In this document: in pieces, positions 33,284 to 44,029 of the stretch
Numbering within the stretch: position 1 is the first letter of the stretch
Layout: each line of letters begins with the position of its first letter
Assembly: GCA_003427395.1 (NCBI GenBank)
Contig: BFEA01000544.1
Coordinates: 528,470 to 586,270 of the forward strand
Source: Chara braunii
Lineage: Eukaryota; Streptophyta; Charophyceae; Charales; Characeae
Direction: 5' to 3'
DNA: 57,801 nt
The notes under the pieces: model-generated
What the model was told of the DNA's origin: nothing
Database searches by the model: none
The model's input: the letters and a program-made list of their open reading frames with translations, nothing else
Position numbers and translations under genes: made by a program

Positions 33284-34915
33284 TTACGGATAAGTGGGCA
33301 CCAGGTTATCACATGCCTTGGGGTACCACACTTCAGACACTGTGCATTGTCTTTGCTGCCACGTTTCTTGTGACATTCCCATCTTTTCCGATGGCTTCCC
33401 GACCGCAATTCCGGGATGCTCAGGAAATGAGCGTGGTTTCTTCTTCTTCATTGCTGGCGGTCGTGGTCCTCCCTTGTTGACCACGACGGTAGTGACTTCC
33501 CCCTTCCCAGAATCACTGCTGCTCGCCATACCCTCGACCTCCAATGACCACTTATCCACAGTATCGTCATCAAAGACGAAAGTATCCGCTTTCCTGCACC
33601 TACACCACCACCAAACTTCACAACAGACGCATAAGAATTCTTCACCTGAGATGTCATTTGCTGAGCCAGATCTCGAAACTGCCTATGATTAGATTTGTCG
33701 GACTTCGACTCTGCCACAAGTTGTCCACGGATGGGCTCGGGCAGAGCACGCGAATAGATGTACAAGACTTGGTTGTCTTGCAGGTTCGTTCCAGGAACCT
33801 GCAACAACCGATCAACTTCCCTAGACAACGATTCCACAGAGGTTCAATGTTTCTTACCAATTGTGGTGAGCTGATCAAAGGCCTTGTCGGCCATTGTTTT
33901 GTCCAAAAACCGTTCCATGATCTTTCCAAGGAACTGCTTGAGGTTCAAAGTTTCAGCCCACTCCCCAATGTCATCGAACCCTGTTGTGTTGGGTTCGGCC
34001 AAGACCCATTCCTTCGCTTCCCCCCCAAGACAAGAACTAGAGAAGGCAACCTGGGATTCGAGTTCAACAGGGGGCGTATTACAGTACGTTTGTATCTCAG
34101 CAATCCATAACAATAAATTTTCATCTTTCTTGTTGCAAAATGTGAAAGGCAATTTCATTTTGCCTTTTTTTTTTTTTTTTCGGTTTCTCAGGTTGTGCGG
34201 TGGTGACTTTGCTTCCTCCGGGAGACTTCGGCAGACTCGAAGGCTCTCCTTTCTTCTCGTCTGATTTCGAAGTCTCTACCTCAAGAGACTTCATTGCATC
34301 TCCCAACAATTTCATAGGTTTCTCTTCTTTCTCGGTCCGGACTTCTTCAATCACCTGATTCTTTCCTTTGACCAGATTGGTAATGATCTGCAATCCCGCG
34401 GTCACTTCATCAATTCGTACACCATACTGATCAATCTTCATCTCTAGGTGAGCAAGGTAAGTCACGAGTTGAGCCAAAGAAACTGTCTGTCCTTCCCCTT
34501 CGGTTACAATGACATTTTGTCGAATTTCTTCTATCTTTTGTTCTTGATGTACATTTCTTTCTTTCTCCTTCCTCATTTCCTTTTTTCTTCTCTTCTCCCT
34601 TTCAAGTGCTTCTTCTAATTGTCTTATATTTTCATCCAGGACTTCTTCCGACACATCTTTTTTCTTCTCCTCCTTCCGATATGAAGTATTTGCAAGTTGT
34701 TCAATGATATACTTATCAAGTGCCTGATGACACCTGATAAGTTCATTCTGAACACCCATGACGTCGGTGCTCGTCTCAGCCGATTCAATAGCAGCATGTA
34801 CTGCTCTCAAATCGAACTGGGCTCGTATGTGGGCCTCGGCTTCAGCACCTGCGTCATGGAGTTTAGAGATCAATCTATCCAAGAGGGCTATTAGGACTTG
34901 CTTCCGCTCTTCCAC
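33284..34915 (-). pseudogene. B2 Gag, frameshifted
   Basis: 34915-34121 (264 codons) is Glu/Lys-rich with a coiled coil (NIRQLEEALEREKRRKKEMR near residues 95-115) and a basic tail (PKKKKKRQNE). 34158-33844 is a capsid-like region (LLLWIAEIQTYC, FLGKIMERFLDKTMADKAFD). 33837-33448 continues, and near 33309-33350 a different frame encodes the zinc knuckle CLKCGTPRHVITWC (CX2CX4HX4C). B1 Gag is collinear. A T15 run near 34167 probably causes one frame change. The long N-terminal coiled coil may drive particle assembly; that is inference. Confidence 0.78.
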
Positions 34916-36220
34916 TTGCTGTCATGTTCGGGGGTCAGGGGTCTCCTCATCAATACCAAACATGAGTAAGACGGGAAAGAAAAGAGAAGGAATAAATCGA
35001 GTGAGCACTGAAAATTTCAGACAGTTCCAGAGAGAATACATCTTGATTTGCGTCTACCGCACAATAAATAATCAATAAAGAATAATAAATTCCACGGCCG
35101 CACTGATCTACAGCAGCAAGATTTCAGAGAACCAAAGAAAAAGAACAAATACAATTATTTCTATTTTCTAACTATGGTTGTTATTTGTCTGTCTGTGTGA
35201 TGACGTCCTAAAGAAGAGTGTACAGATACCACCTCAGGCCCGTGTGATCAGATACAACACACAAGTAAGTACGCACAGCACCACAACACAGCAAATGACA
35301 ATGTAAGTATGCCAACAACAACAGCAAACAATTTATCAGCAACCTTCTTCAACCCGCTGTGTCTTCCTGATGTCAGTGCGATATGCACTCTCCCTGACAG
35401 CTGGCACTACAGCCATATTGTTAGCCGTTCAGTCAGTTGTACCGCTGTCGTCTTCAAAATGCTTCTCTTACTTGGCAGTAATCCTGCCTGCCACGTGTCA
35501 TCCCTGGAGTGCCAACATAGCATGTACTGCCACATCATCACTCTGTACCACAATGTCCAGTCAACCAATAGCGGGATGCCACGTCAGCAAACGTGTACTC
35601 AGATCCTAGCCACGTGCCACTTCCACACGTCACGTTGAGATACCGTCGCCGTTCCAGGCAATCGGATCATGCCACGTCGGCCAAGGAGACCGATGTCACG
35701 TCAGCAGGCAGTCACCACCTCACGAAGACAGGTGTGATGACTTGCTTCCTGCCACGTCAGCAATCAATCCTGTTTCCTCAAGGCCACGTCAGCATCTGCA
35801 ATAAACCCTGTCGCGCGTCAGCAGCATGAAAAGTGGCACATCAGCAATCAGCAACAAGGTCTTCAGACGCGGCATTCAGACGCGGCACAACATATGCCAC
35901 GTCAGTAGGGGATCGCGATGCTACGTCACTGTCATGTCAGCAGCCTCGTAGGGATGTTTGTACCTCGTCAGCAACCCCGGCAGTACCTCGTCAGCAACCT
36001 CGACAGCAACCCTGACAGCAACCCCGTCAGCGTCTTCTCGCCAGTGAAGTCTGTGCCTCGTCAGCAACCCTGGCAGTGTCTTCTCGCCAGTGAAGTCCAC
36101 GTCAGCATTCACGACATATCTCTTGCCACGTCGTCACCTATTCAACACATGTGTGCTCTACACTTACTTGCGCGCCACCTGGCGCATGCACACGTATACA
36201 ATCGTCGTCATCAGGAGAAC
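34916..36220 (-). promoter_or_regulatory. B2 leader with bZIP-like motif array
   Basis: Non-coding. At least fifteen copies or near-copies of plus-strand GCCACGTCAGCA occur between 35490 and 36130 (for example 35578, 35750, 35783, 35897 and 36098). A derived CCTCGTCAGCAACC subset repeats at about 35965, 35988 and 36056, together with TCTTCTCGCCAGTGAAGT twice (near 36030 and 36078). The sense-strand word is TGCTGACGTGGC. The array matches the B1 leader in kind but not copy for copy. Confidence 0.65.
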
Positions 36221-36233
36221 TGCCCCGATACCA
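36221..36233 (-). other. B2 primer-binding site (iMet-like)
   Basis: Minus strand TGGTATCGGGGCA, separated from the LTR TGCA end by ATT, the same spacer as in B1 and C1. Confidence 0.8.
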
Positions 36234-36236
36234 AAT

Positions 36237-37240
36237 TGCAATGAACCCAGATCGTGTAGACAATCGTCAACAATGCAAGCCCAAATAAATGTCAATCTGC
36301 TGATGATTACCAATAGTCAAAATCGTAACCAAACAGAATGAGATGAGATAATCATACACAAACGAAGAGAGAGGAGGGAGATTAGACAGAGGAGAGGAAA
36401 GTATAATGCCCACTCCTGCTTCGGGCTCCCTCCTCGACCACCACCTCAATCATCAATAGTTTGAACAAGTATCTGAAGTAACCTCAGTGTGCCACGTGGC
36501 ACGTCTAATTAGTCCCTCATCAGCACTGGAGCAATGTCGACATGAAGACAACAGGTACGTATCACGATCTCTCCACAGTCCCAATCTCCTCCCGAATGTC
36601 AATAATCAGAACAGCAATACAAGTCACATAGAAGATACACGTGGCAGCAGCCACATCAACGACAGCACATGGCAACTACCACGTCAGCATGCCAAGAAGA
36701 CAGGAGCAAGCCAGCCACCATGCCGGACCAGCAGCGCCTCGCTGAATCACAATGCCAGCGTTGCTGCGTCGAGCCAACGTTGAAGTCAACGTGTGAAGTC
36801 AGCATCAACGCAAGACAGAATGAATGAAAGTCAAAGCCAGGAAGTCAGCGCTTATGTACGTGGGGTTTGGACCCCGGATGCGGCATCCCTCAGCCGTCCA
36901 GATCTCAATGCAAAAGAAGGCCCAGCTTGGTCTGAAACCGAATTCTCTCCGGCCTGGATGCAGACATTGAAACCGAATTCTCTCCGTCTTGGATGCTGTC
37001 TGGGTACCTGCGCACAACATGTGAGTGTATCCAACCAAGGGCCTGGGCGTGGTACCTTTGACTCTACAGTTGACTTTGACCCTTCAATTTCCAGTCTGCA
37101 GTGTTTGGTCACACAGCCGAACGCAGCAGACTCAGGCCTAGGCGTGTCTTGGTCACACAGCCCAATGCAGACCGACTCAGGTCTGCATTGCCTGGGGCTG
37201 AGTTCTGGGCCCTAGGCTACTTCTGAACAGGGTTACTGCA
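36237..37240 (-). repeat. 5' LTR of B2
   Basis: 1004 bp, TGCA...TGCA. Contains GTGCCACGTGGCAC (near 36490), further CCACGTCAGCA words (about 36680), and a local duplication of GAAACCGAATTCTCTCCG (36938 and 36968) not present in the 3' LTR. Confidence 0.93.
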
Positions 37241-37454
37241 TTTAAATGGATTTAAAACGAATTTTATCAATTTTAATGGATTTAAAACAAATTTAATTAT
37301 TTTAAATGAATTTAATTAAATTTTAAACGAATTTAATTAATTTTAATGGATTTCAAACGAATTTAATTAATTTAAATGGATTTAAAACGAATTTAATTAA
37401 TTTAAACGAATTTAATTCATTTTAAACGAATTTAATTATTTTGAAATATTCAAT
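37241..37454. repeat. AT-rich satellite, right half
   Basis: About eight units of 20-32 bp built from TTTAAATGGATTTAAAACGA and ATTTAATTAATTT, variable in length. It continues the tract at 28501-28602 across the B2 insertion and ends at the C2 LTR. Confidence 0.88.
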
Positions 37455-38369
37455 TGCAAGGAAAATGAGCGATAGCGAACTTCAGAAACCGAGCAGCATC
37501 ATACACATGAGACCAGATAGTCGTGACCTCGACCCAAGAGCAGAATTGCAACACGAGTTCAACCAAATAAGAACACTTCAAAAGCTCACAAGTGACAATG
37601 TTGGAATAGTCTCATCATCATCAACAATGAACCAATGTTGAACATCCTATCTGGCGCTCTGCGCCCAGACTACAAATGGCAGATCCTATCTAGCCTATCT
37701 ACAATGCCGCTGGTGACGCCGACAACTCCCCGAAGTACGAGCAGATCTCGGCCAATGTCGTTCGCCTCAAGCACCAGGTATGTCTCTCGTATCACTCACA
37801 ACCTCGATCCCCCACTCACAGATGCCACGTGCACCCAAGGACCGCCATGCGCCCCATCCGACTCAGTGCAACGCAACTTGGCTATGGCTGCCTGCTCTCC
37901 CTGCTCGCCCGTGAGCGTGTGGGCCTGGCCAGCGATTAGCGCAACATGCAGCCAGTGCCCGAATGTCGAATCTGGAGGCAGGCCCTTTCCTAAATGCAAG
38001 TGGCCTGCCTGCTGCACGCGGCAAGGCTGCACTCGGCCCCGACCCAGAAGCTTTCGGTAGGCCCCAAGAGGCTGAGCCTCAGACCAAACGAATCAGGCCC
38101 AGGGCCTATGGTGGTTACCTGTGCCCAACTGCCCGCAGCCTGTGTTCGGTCCATGTTGCGTATTTGGCCCAGGGCCTGCCTCTGTTACATACAATAGAGG
38201 CAGCCTGGGCCTGGGCGCTTTCAACCAACTGGCGCTGCGCAACTGGCTGAATTTTCCCCAGTTGCGTGGTAGTCCAAAATAGGCCTAGGTCGGGCCTGCC
38301 TTCACTTAGGGTGACCGACCTTGCTGATAACAGGGCCCAGTAGGGCTTACCGAGGCCTTGTGCCTCGCA
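37455..38369 (-). repeat. 3' LTR of C2
   Basis: Plus-strand ends TGCAAGGAAAATGAGC and GTGCCTCGCA, homologous to the C1 LTR. 915 bp. It directly abuts the AT-rich satellite on the left and a polypurine tract on the right. Confidence 0.8.
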
Positions 38370-38380
38370 TTCCCTCCTCC
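38370..38380 (-). other. C2 polypurine tract
   Basis: Minus strand GGAGGAGGGAA immediately before the 3' LTR, the expected position for plus-strand DNA priming. Confidence 0.75.
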
Positions 38381-38405
38381 ACACTTCGCTAGTCCTCTGA
38401 GAAGT

Positions 38406-39327
38406 TTATTCAATCTGGTACTTTCCTTTCTGCAGTAACTTCTCGTAGTGGGCGACAACCTGTGGAGCGGTCTGCATCAATTCCTCCCGGGTAAACCATC
38501 TGTCCTCCTTAGGGTCAGTGTGAGTGTCTGAACCGAACGCGATGTTGCAGCTTCGGCTTAGGAGGGCGTCCCCTGCCGGTTGGTCTTGGAACTCGCAATT
38601 TTCTGTGGTCCACGATGTCGTCAATGTCGACCTCTCCGTCCATGGTTGGGGGCAGCATTGAGCGTCGTGGGGGAAACTGATCAGTTTCCTCGAAAGGTGC
38701 AAGCTTGGAGGCGTGAAAGACAAGGTAAGTGCGAAGGTGACCAGGAATCTGAACTACATATGACGGCCCATCCGGATCATCCCTGACGATATCTAGAACC
38801 TCCCAGGGTCCCAAGTACTGTGGCATGAGCTTACAGGATATCACGTGCTCTTGTCCCAGTTCTGAGGACTTGACCTAGACTCTATTCCCTACCTGGAATG
38901 TAGATGGGTGGCGATGCTTGTTCTCGGACTCTATCATCGCCGCCTGTGCCCTGTGCATCTGTTCTACAGCTTGCTGCATCAGGTGTTCATATCGATATGC
39001 AAACTCCAGGGTGCCTGGTGCAGCAGAAGGCTGATTCTCAGGTAGTAGAAAATCTAAGGGCAGTCTAGGCTTGAAAGTCAGTAGCAAACTGTTGGGGCTC
39101 ACCCCTGTTGCGATGTGCATTGCGTTGTTATACAGACTAGCGATGAGAGCAAGTTTCTCATCCCAGTCCACCTGATTGGGCTTGATGTAATGCCTCAGCA
39201 GGTGTTGAACAGCACGGTTCAGTTGCTCTGCTTGTCTGTTTGCCTCTAGGTTGTTGCCGGAAGTCATCTGCAGCTGTGTCCCTTGTTCTGCAGCTGCGGC
39301 CTTCCACAGTTCATTGGTAAATCGCAC
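38406..39327 (-). pseudogene. C2 integrase C-terminal half with chromodomain-like tail
   Basis: 39327-38875 reads RFTNELWKAAAAEQGTQLQM (second Asp just upstream), NLEANRQAEQLNRAVQHLL (catalytic Glu) and PLDFLLPENQPSAAPGTLEF. 38844-38515 has YLGPWEVLDIVRDDPDGPSY, HLRTYLVFHASKLAPF, VDIDDIVDHRKL, then GRGRPPKPKLQHRVRF. After a frameshift near 38515-38540 it ends with KEDRWFTREELMQTAPQVVA. GRGRPPKPK is a good AT-hook core placed between chromodomain strands. A break at 38870 (TAG after KSSELGQEH) also interrupts the frame. Confidence 0.82.
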
Positions 39328-39920
39328 ATCCCGGTCACTAATTTTCTTTGAACAACTTAATTATGTACTCGTTTTTGGCTGTTGTTGGCATTGCGACTAA
39401 CCTAGCATACTTGCTAAGCCAATCCAGATTGACATAGACATATCGCATTCCACTCTTGCTGGTGACCAGCGTGTCCATTAAGTCCATGGACAGGCTCGAT
39501 GTGCATTGCGTTGTTATACAGACTAGCGATGAGAGCAAGTTTCTCATCCCAGTCCACCTCATTGGGCTTGATGTAATGCCTCAGCAGGTGTTGAACAACA
39601 CGGTTTAGTTGCTCTGCTTGTCTGTTTGCCTCTAGGTTGTTGCCGGAAGTCATCTGCAGTTGTGTCCCTTGTTCTGCAGCTGCGGCCTTCCACAGTTCAT
39701 TGGTAAATCGCACATCCCGGTCACTAATGATAAACTTTGGTAACCCGAAGTCCCTGACCCATTTTTCTTTGAACAACTTAATTATGTACTCGTTTTTGGC
39801 TGTTGTTGGCATTGCGACTAACCTAGCATACTTGCTAAGCCAATCCAGAATGACATAGACATATCGCATTCCACTCTTGTTGGTGACCAGCGTGTCCATT
39901 AATTCCATGGACAGGCTCTC
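39113..39920 (-). repeat. Tandem duplication in the C2 integrase core
   Basis: 39113-39500 repeats at 39501-39920 (GATGTGCATTGCGTTGTTAT starts both). The left copy lacks about 35 bp that are in the right copy (near 39727-39762). In protein terms the core from SMELMDTL to YNNAMHI is present twice, and the junction inserts a frameshifted tail after YNNAMHI. Confidence 0.9.
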
Positions 39921-40913
39921 ACTGAGCCTTTCTGGTATCGGAAGGGGCTTGAGAAGCCCAAGAGGGGCCTGTGTACGTGGCCTGTCTTTCAGACATACCT
40001 GACAAGTCTCCACGTACAGCTTGGCGTCTTTCATCATCGTGGGCCACCAGAACTGCTGCAGCAAGTTAGCTGCAGTCTTTTTGTATCCAAAATGTCTTAT
40101 GGCATCATGACACTCTCCTAAAAATAAACTACGCAAAAACTCCTGATTAGGCACACACAAGCGTTTATTCCCAGCCTTCTTAAGGAACAACAGGCCGTTG
40201 ACCAACTCAAACTCGACAGAAGTCACTTTGTCCTTCGCCTCGAGTCTGCGTATGATCTCAGCCATAAACGGATCCTCGCAATAGGCTTCCACCGGAGAAC
40301 GAGTAAGATCGTCCGCAAGCTCAAACTCAGTAATCAGCACACCAAGAAAGTCTGGCCTACGTGACAGTGCATCAGCAACTCTATTGTACTCTCCTTTGAT
40401 GTACTGGGTCTCAAAGTCATACTGCTCAATGACTTCGATCATGTGTTTCAGCGCATCAGAAAGCACAGGCTGGGTTCTCATCCACTTCAGGGTATGATGA
40501 TCATTCCTGACGTAGAAGAACCTCCCAAGGAGGTAGTGCCTCCAGTGGGTTAGCGCTTTGTAAATCGTGTAGAGCTCCTTCTCATAGATGGACTTAGCCA
40601 ACTTCTGAGAGGGCATCTTTTTGGACATGTACTCGACATGCCTCAACTTTGGCCCCTCCTGCTGTGCGAGCACGACGCCTATGCCATATTGACCAGCATC
40701 CGTGGTTACTATAAACGGCTTGTCAGGATCAGGAAGTTTCAAGACCTCATGGTGCGTCAGAGCATGCTTCAGATGTCTGAAGGCAGCCTCACACCTGTCT
40801 ATCCACTCCCATGGGGTGTCAAGGCGAGTCAAATCCGTCAAAGGGGCGGTCACTATGCTATAGTTCTTGACAAAATTGCGGCAGTAGCCCGTCATCCCTA
40901 AGAAGGACCTCAT
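39414..40913 (-). pseudogene. C2 RNase H-integrase reading frame, 499 codons
   Basis: The best preserved frame in the window. RNase H: FIVTTDAGQYGIGVVLAQQ, IYEKELYTIYKALTHWRHYL and YVRNDHHTLKWMRTQ, with all three acidic sites present. Integrase: zinc region GECHDAIRHFGYKKT ... TCQVCLKDRPR, then SMELMDTLVTNKSGMRYVYV (first Asp), FIISDRDVRFTNELWK (second Asp) and NRQAEQLNR (Glu). The frame ends after YNNAMHI, where the tandem duplication begins, so it lacks its proper C-terminus. Integrase would insert cDNA into the genome. Confidence 0.88.
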
Positions 40914-41090
40914 CTCAGTTACAGACTAAGGACGCGGCCAGTCACGAATGCTGGCCACCTTCGCGTCATCGGGCTTCAATCCCTCTGCGGAAATCTCATG
41001 ATCCAGATACAAGATCCGGGTACGGCCAAACTCGCATTTCTCCCCGTTGATCTTGAATTGGTGTTGTCGAAGGAGGCTAAGGACTTTGTC
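40914..41090 (-). pseudogene. C2 RT, C-terminal fragment right of the break
   Basis: Starts at DKVLSLLRQHQFKINGEKCE and runs FGRTRILYLDHEISAEG, then LKPDDAKVASIRDWPRP and a stop (TAG near 40926). C1 has the same order (TVLGLIRQHQYKVNLEKCEF). The part before DKV lies at 51265 and beyond. Confidence 0.9.
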
Positions 41091-41324
41091 TGTGCCGGAT
41101 CTGCCAGGATGGCGGTCCGACAGGATGGAGAAGAAGGGGTTGAGGAAGGAGGAAGTGGAGATGGAGATGGAAGGGACAGCGCAACTCCGACGCAGACTCG
41201 ACACCACACATACTCCAAAAGTGCAAAAATGAAGAACGATGAAAAACAGACAACAGCTGGGGTATACCCCTAGCGGACTGACTGACTGGATTGGACTGGA
41301 CTGGTACCGACAATGGTACCGGGC
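41091..41324 (-). repeat. 3' LTR of D, truncated
   Basis: TGTGCCGGATCTGCC onward matches 50911-51145 until ACCGGGC, then diverges; the remaining ~115 bp of the 350-bp LTR are replaced by unrelated sequence. Confidence 0.85.
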
Positions 41325-42261
41325 GTAAGAGCCATAAACACGCTATCCGCAAAAGCAGCGGAACTCTGCAATAAAGAAAGCTGAGAAATCTAGGATGCGG
41401 AGCAAGCTCCATGCTGAGTCCATGCGATGCAGCCTAAGCTACATAATGCCAAACGAAAAGCAAATGTCTGGTATACATGTCCTAGCTAACAGCAAAAATG
41501 AAATGTAGCAATATACAATCCTAAAGTCCTTGAGGCAATTGCCTCAGTGCTGAAAGGGAAAAAAATCAATATGGCACAAGATAATGTCATGTCGGTGAAC
41601 CGCTAAGAGTGGGATGGTATCAGAGGGGGTGAATGCAACCTAAGAATCGGAACTTCTAAGGGCAGTCACACATGAAGGTGGGATAGGTCATCATGCTCAA
41701 GGTGGGAGAGTGGTAGCGAAACAAAACCAAGGACCCTAACAGATAGACCATCAGGGCGGGTAATGCTCGACAAAAGGATGACACCATGCAGAGTCGACCA
41801 TGAAAAAGGGGGAGCCTGGAATATGGTGGAGATATGCCTAACTGAAGGCATGCAAGGACCGACACTAGGGTGATGAGGGCAGTGGAGGGAGCTAGATCTG
41901 GGAGCAAGGAAGCCAAGATAACGCTACGGTCCCAATGCCTATGCGATACCAAGGGAAAGCCCAACTCAAAGAGACCCAGCTAAGTGAGAACCATCATGCG
42001 ATAGATGCAAGGGAATGTACAGGGTAGGGTGGTGGCGTGAAGTAGTCACGTCCAAAGTAGCTGAAGCCAATACGATGGCTGAAGTGGAGAAGGTGACTGA
42101 AGTCATCGAAGTGGTCAATGACGTCGATGAAGTAGGAGTCGAGGTCGATGTCGAAGCAGAGCCGCAAAACGCTAACATCCTGAAGAAGCTGATGATAGAG
42201 TGTTTGATGGTGTGTGTCAATAGGGAGATGGTAGGTGATCAGAGTGTCAATTGTCAAGGCG
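41325..42261 (+). other. Foreign block in D with plus-strand PBS-like site
   Basis: It replaces the D 3' half. TGGTATCAGAGGGGG at 41615-41629 is a plus-strand iMet-type PBS, so 41325-41613 could be the LTR end of another element and the sequence after 41630 its leader and gag start. An Asp/Glu/Val-rich plus-strand open stretch (42015-42365) begins with MYRVGWWREVV; its function is not recognised. A copia-like origin is possible but unproven. Confidence 0.45.
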
Positions 42262-43230
42262 CCGAGATCTTCAGGTTGTCCATGTGGAGACGCTGGTCAG
42301 ACACATGGTGTCCTAGGAAGTCCACTTTGCGTTGGGCAATGCGTCACTTACTAAGCGTGGCATAGAAGCCATGCTTGCGTAAGCGCTGTAGGACATCACA
42401 AAGGTGTCTGATATGGTCTTCTAAGGTACGGCTGTAGACCAAGAGGTCGTCCTGGTATACGAGAACGTATTCTTCACGGATGTCCCTGCAGTTGTCGTTC
42501 ATCGTCGTCTGGAAGGTGGCGGGTGCATTGGTGAGGCCGAATGGCATCATCGTGAACTCGTAGTGGCCGAAGCGCGACCGGAAGGCGGTCTTCGGTTGAT
42601 CCTGTGCGGCAACGTGGATCTTGTGATAACCGCTATGAAGATCGATCTTCGTGAAGAAGCGGTTGCATGCCAGACGGTCAAACAGCTCATCCGCGCGGGG
42701 CATGGGATAGTTGTTCTTAACCGTGTAATGGTTAAGACCGCGGTAGTCAATGCAGAGGCGGAGAGTTCCGTCCGCTTTACGAGCAAAGAGGACAGGTGCA
42801 CCCCAAGGGGAGTTACTAGGTTTAATAAAACCCAGTCGAAGGAGCTCCTCAAGCTGATACTTGAGTTCTGTCGCCTATGGAATCGAGAGTTGGTACAGTG
42901 CCTGATGGTGAACACGATAGTCAGGCACGAGCTGGATAGAATGGTTAACACCGCACATCGGAGGGATCCCGCTGTATGAGAAATACAGAGGGAAGACGTC
43001 GCGGTACTCTCGAATCAGGTCGCGAACAGTGGGCTCTAAGTCTGCCGTGAACCGTGTGAGTTCCTCAATGTCTGCGTCAGCACGCGACGTATGTGTGGAC
43101 TCGACAATCGACGACGCAGGGGCCTGGGACGTGGAGGGGGTATTCGCAGGCTGACGAATGGACGTAGAGATGGGAGCCGCGAAGATGGAGGGAGGCCCGC
43201 CGGGTGCCCAGAGCCGCACCCACTTCGGAG
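42262..43230 (-). pseudogene. D reverse transcriptase and upstream linker
   Basis: In sense order: a Ser/Thr/Pro linker (43230-42980), NSPWGAP-equivalent codons near 42815, [20 protein letters not shown] in the form [60 protein letters not shown] (the YxDD site is YQDD) and HGFYATLSK followed by a stop. A shifted frame then gives FLGHHVSDQRLHMDNLKIS until 42262, where homology to A1 stops. Frame changes occur near 42720. Non-functional. Confidence 0.85.
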
Positions 43231-43238
43231 GGTCAGGA

Positions 43239-44029
43239 CAGAGCTGAGCACCGGGTGCCCAGAGTGGCACCCACCTGCACCCACCCGACCCATAGGGTGA
43301 TGGGTCGGATTTTGGGTCTACATGAGCTGTCTTGGGTGGGTTATGGGCGGGCACAGCCAGCATGCCTTTCTGGGTGACGGACGGGTGGGTGGCAAGCGGG
43401 TGATGTCTTGGTCTGGGTCACCCGACCCATAGACCCAAGATGACCCGAACATTATGCAACCCGCCTCCCCCCTCCCCCCCCCCCTCTCCCTTGTGTAGTA
43501 CGTCGGGCTTGAGGTTGAGAGCCAAAGAAAAAAGTGCCTGGATTCAGTTGCCCAGGTCCTGATAAAGTAACGCGAAGTGCTCCAGCAGTGCAGGTGCCCT
43601 TGGACAAAAAAAAAAAATATTGAGATACTTTCCTTAGAGATGTTCGAGTCTCATTGTTGATGTTGCCGTTGTTTTAATAATAGGATTTCATATGTCTTTG
43701 TTGCAATGCTATGTTGCCGATGAAATTGTGATGGTGTAAGCGACTGACATGGGCAGGTGCGGGCTGATGCGGGTGGGTGCGAGTGAAGAAAATTTAGGTA
43801 TTGGACGCGGGCGGGTGATGATACTCTTACGGGTGCGGGCGGGTGTGGGTGAGGGTTTTTTTCGGGTCATGGGTGGATCGGGCGTGGGGCTGAAATTTCA
43901 AAAAATATTTTGGGTGGGTGGGGTCGTCTAAAAGTAAAAAATAAAATTCTTGGGCCGGGTGGATGGGGAAGAAAAAAAATTGGGCGGGTTGGGTCGAGGG
44001 TGAGGAAAAAAAAAAATTGCCCACCTCTG
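43239..44029. mobile_element. hAT-like MITE, 791 bp
   Basis: Ends CAGAGCTGAGCA (43239) and, on the opposite strand, CAGAGGTGGGCA (44029), are terminal inverted repeats with two mismatches. It is flanked by a perfect 8-bp duplication GGTCAGGA (43231-43238 and 44030-44037). A1 (8100-8170) has the uninterrupted sequence, an empty site. CAG-purine-GGTGGGCA-type ends and 8-bp duplications are typical of hAT elements. The interior is rich in GGGTGCGGGCGGGTG and ACCCGACCC words with no transposase, so it is non-autonomous. Confidence 0.85.

Larger units (their letters stand above)
28603..37240 (-). mobile_element. Full-length Ty3/gypsy chromovirus, family B copy B2
   Basis: Two direct LTRs of about 1 kb (28603-29605, 36237-37240) enclose, in the minus sense, PBS, leader, gag, protease, RT, RNase H, integrase and a chromodomain-like C-terminus. 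Both LTRs have TGCA termini. The flanks TTTA (28599-28602 and 37241-37244) are a candidate 4-bp target duplication in an AT-rich satellite. The LTRs differ by scattered substitutions, so insertion is fairly recent compared with C1 and C2. Every enzyme carries at least one lesion. Confidence 0.92.
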
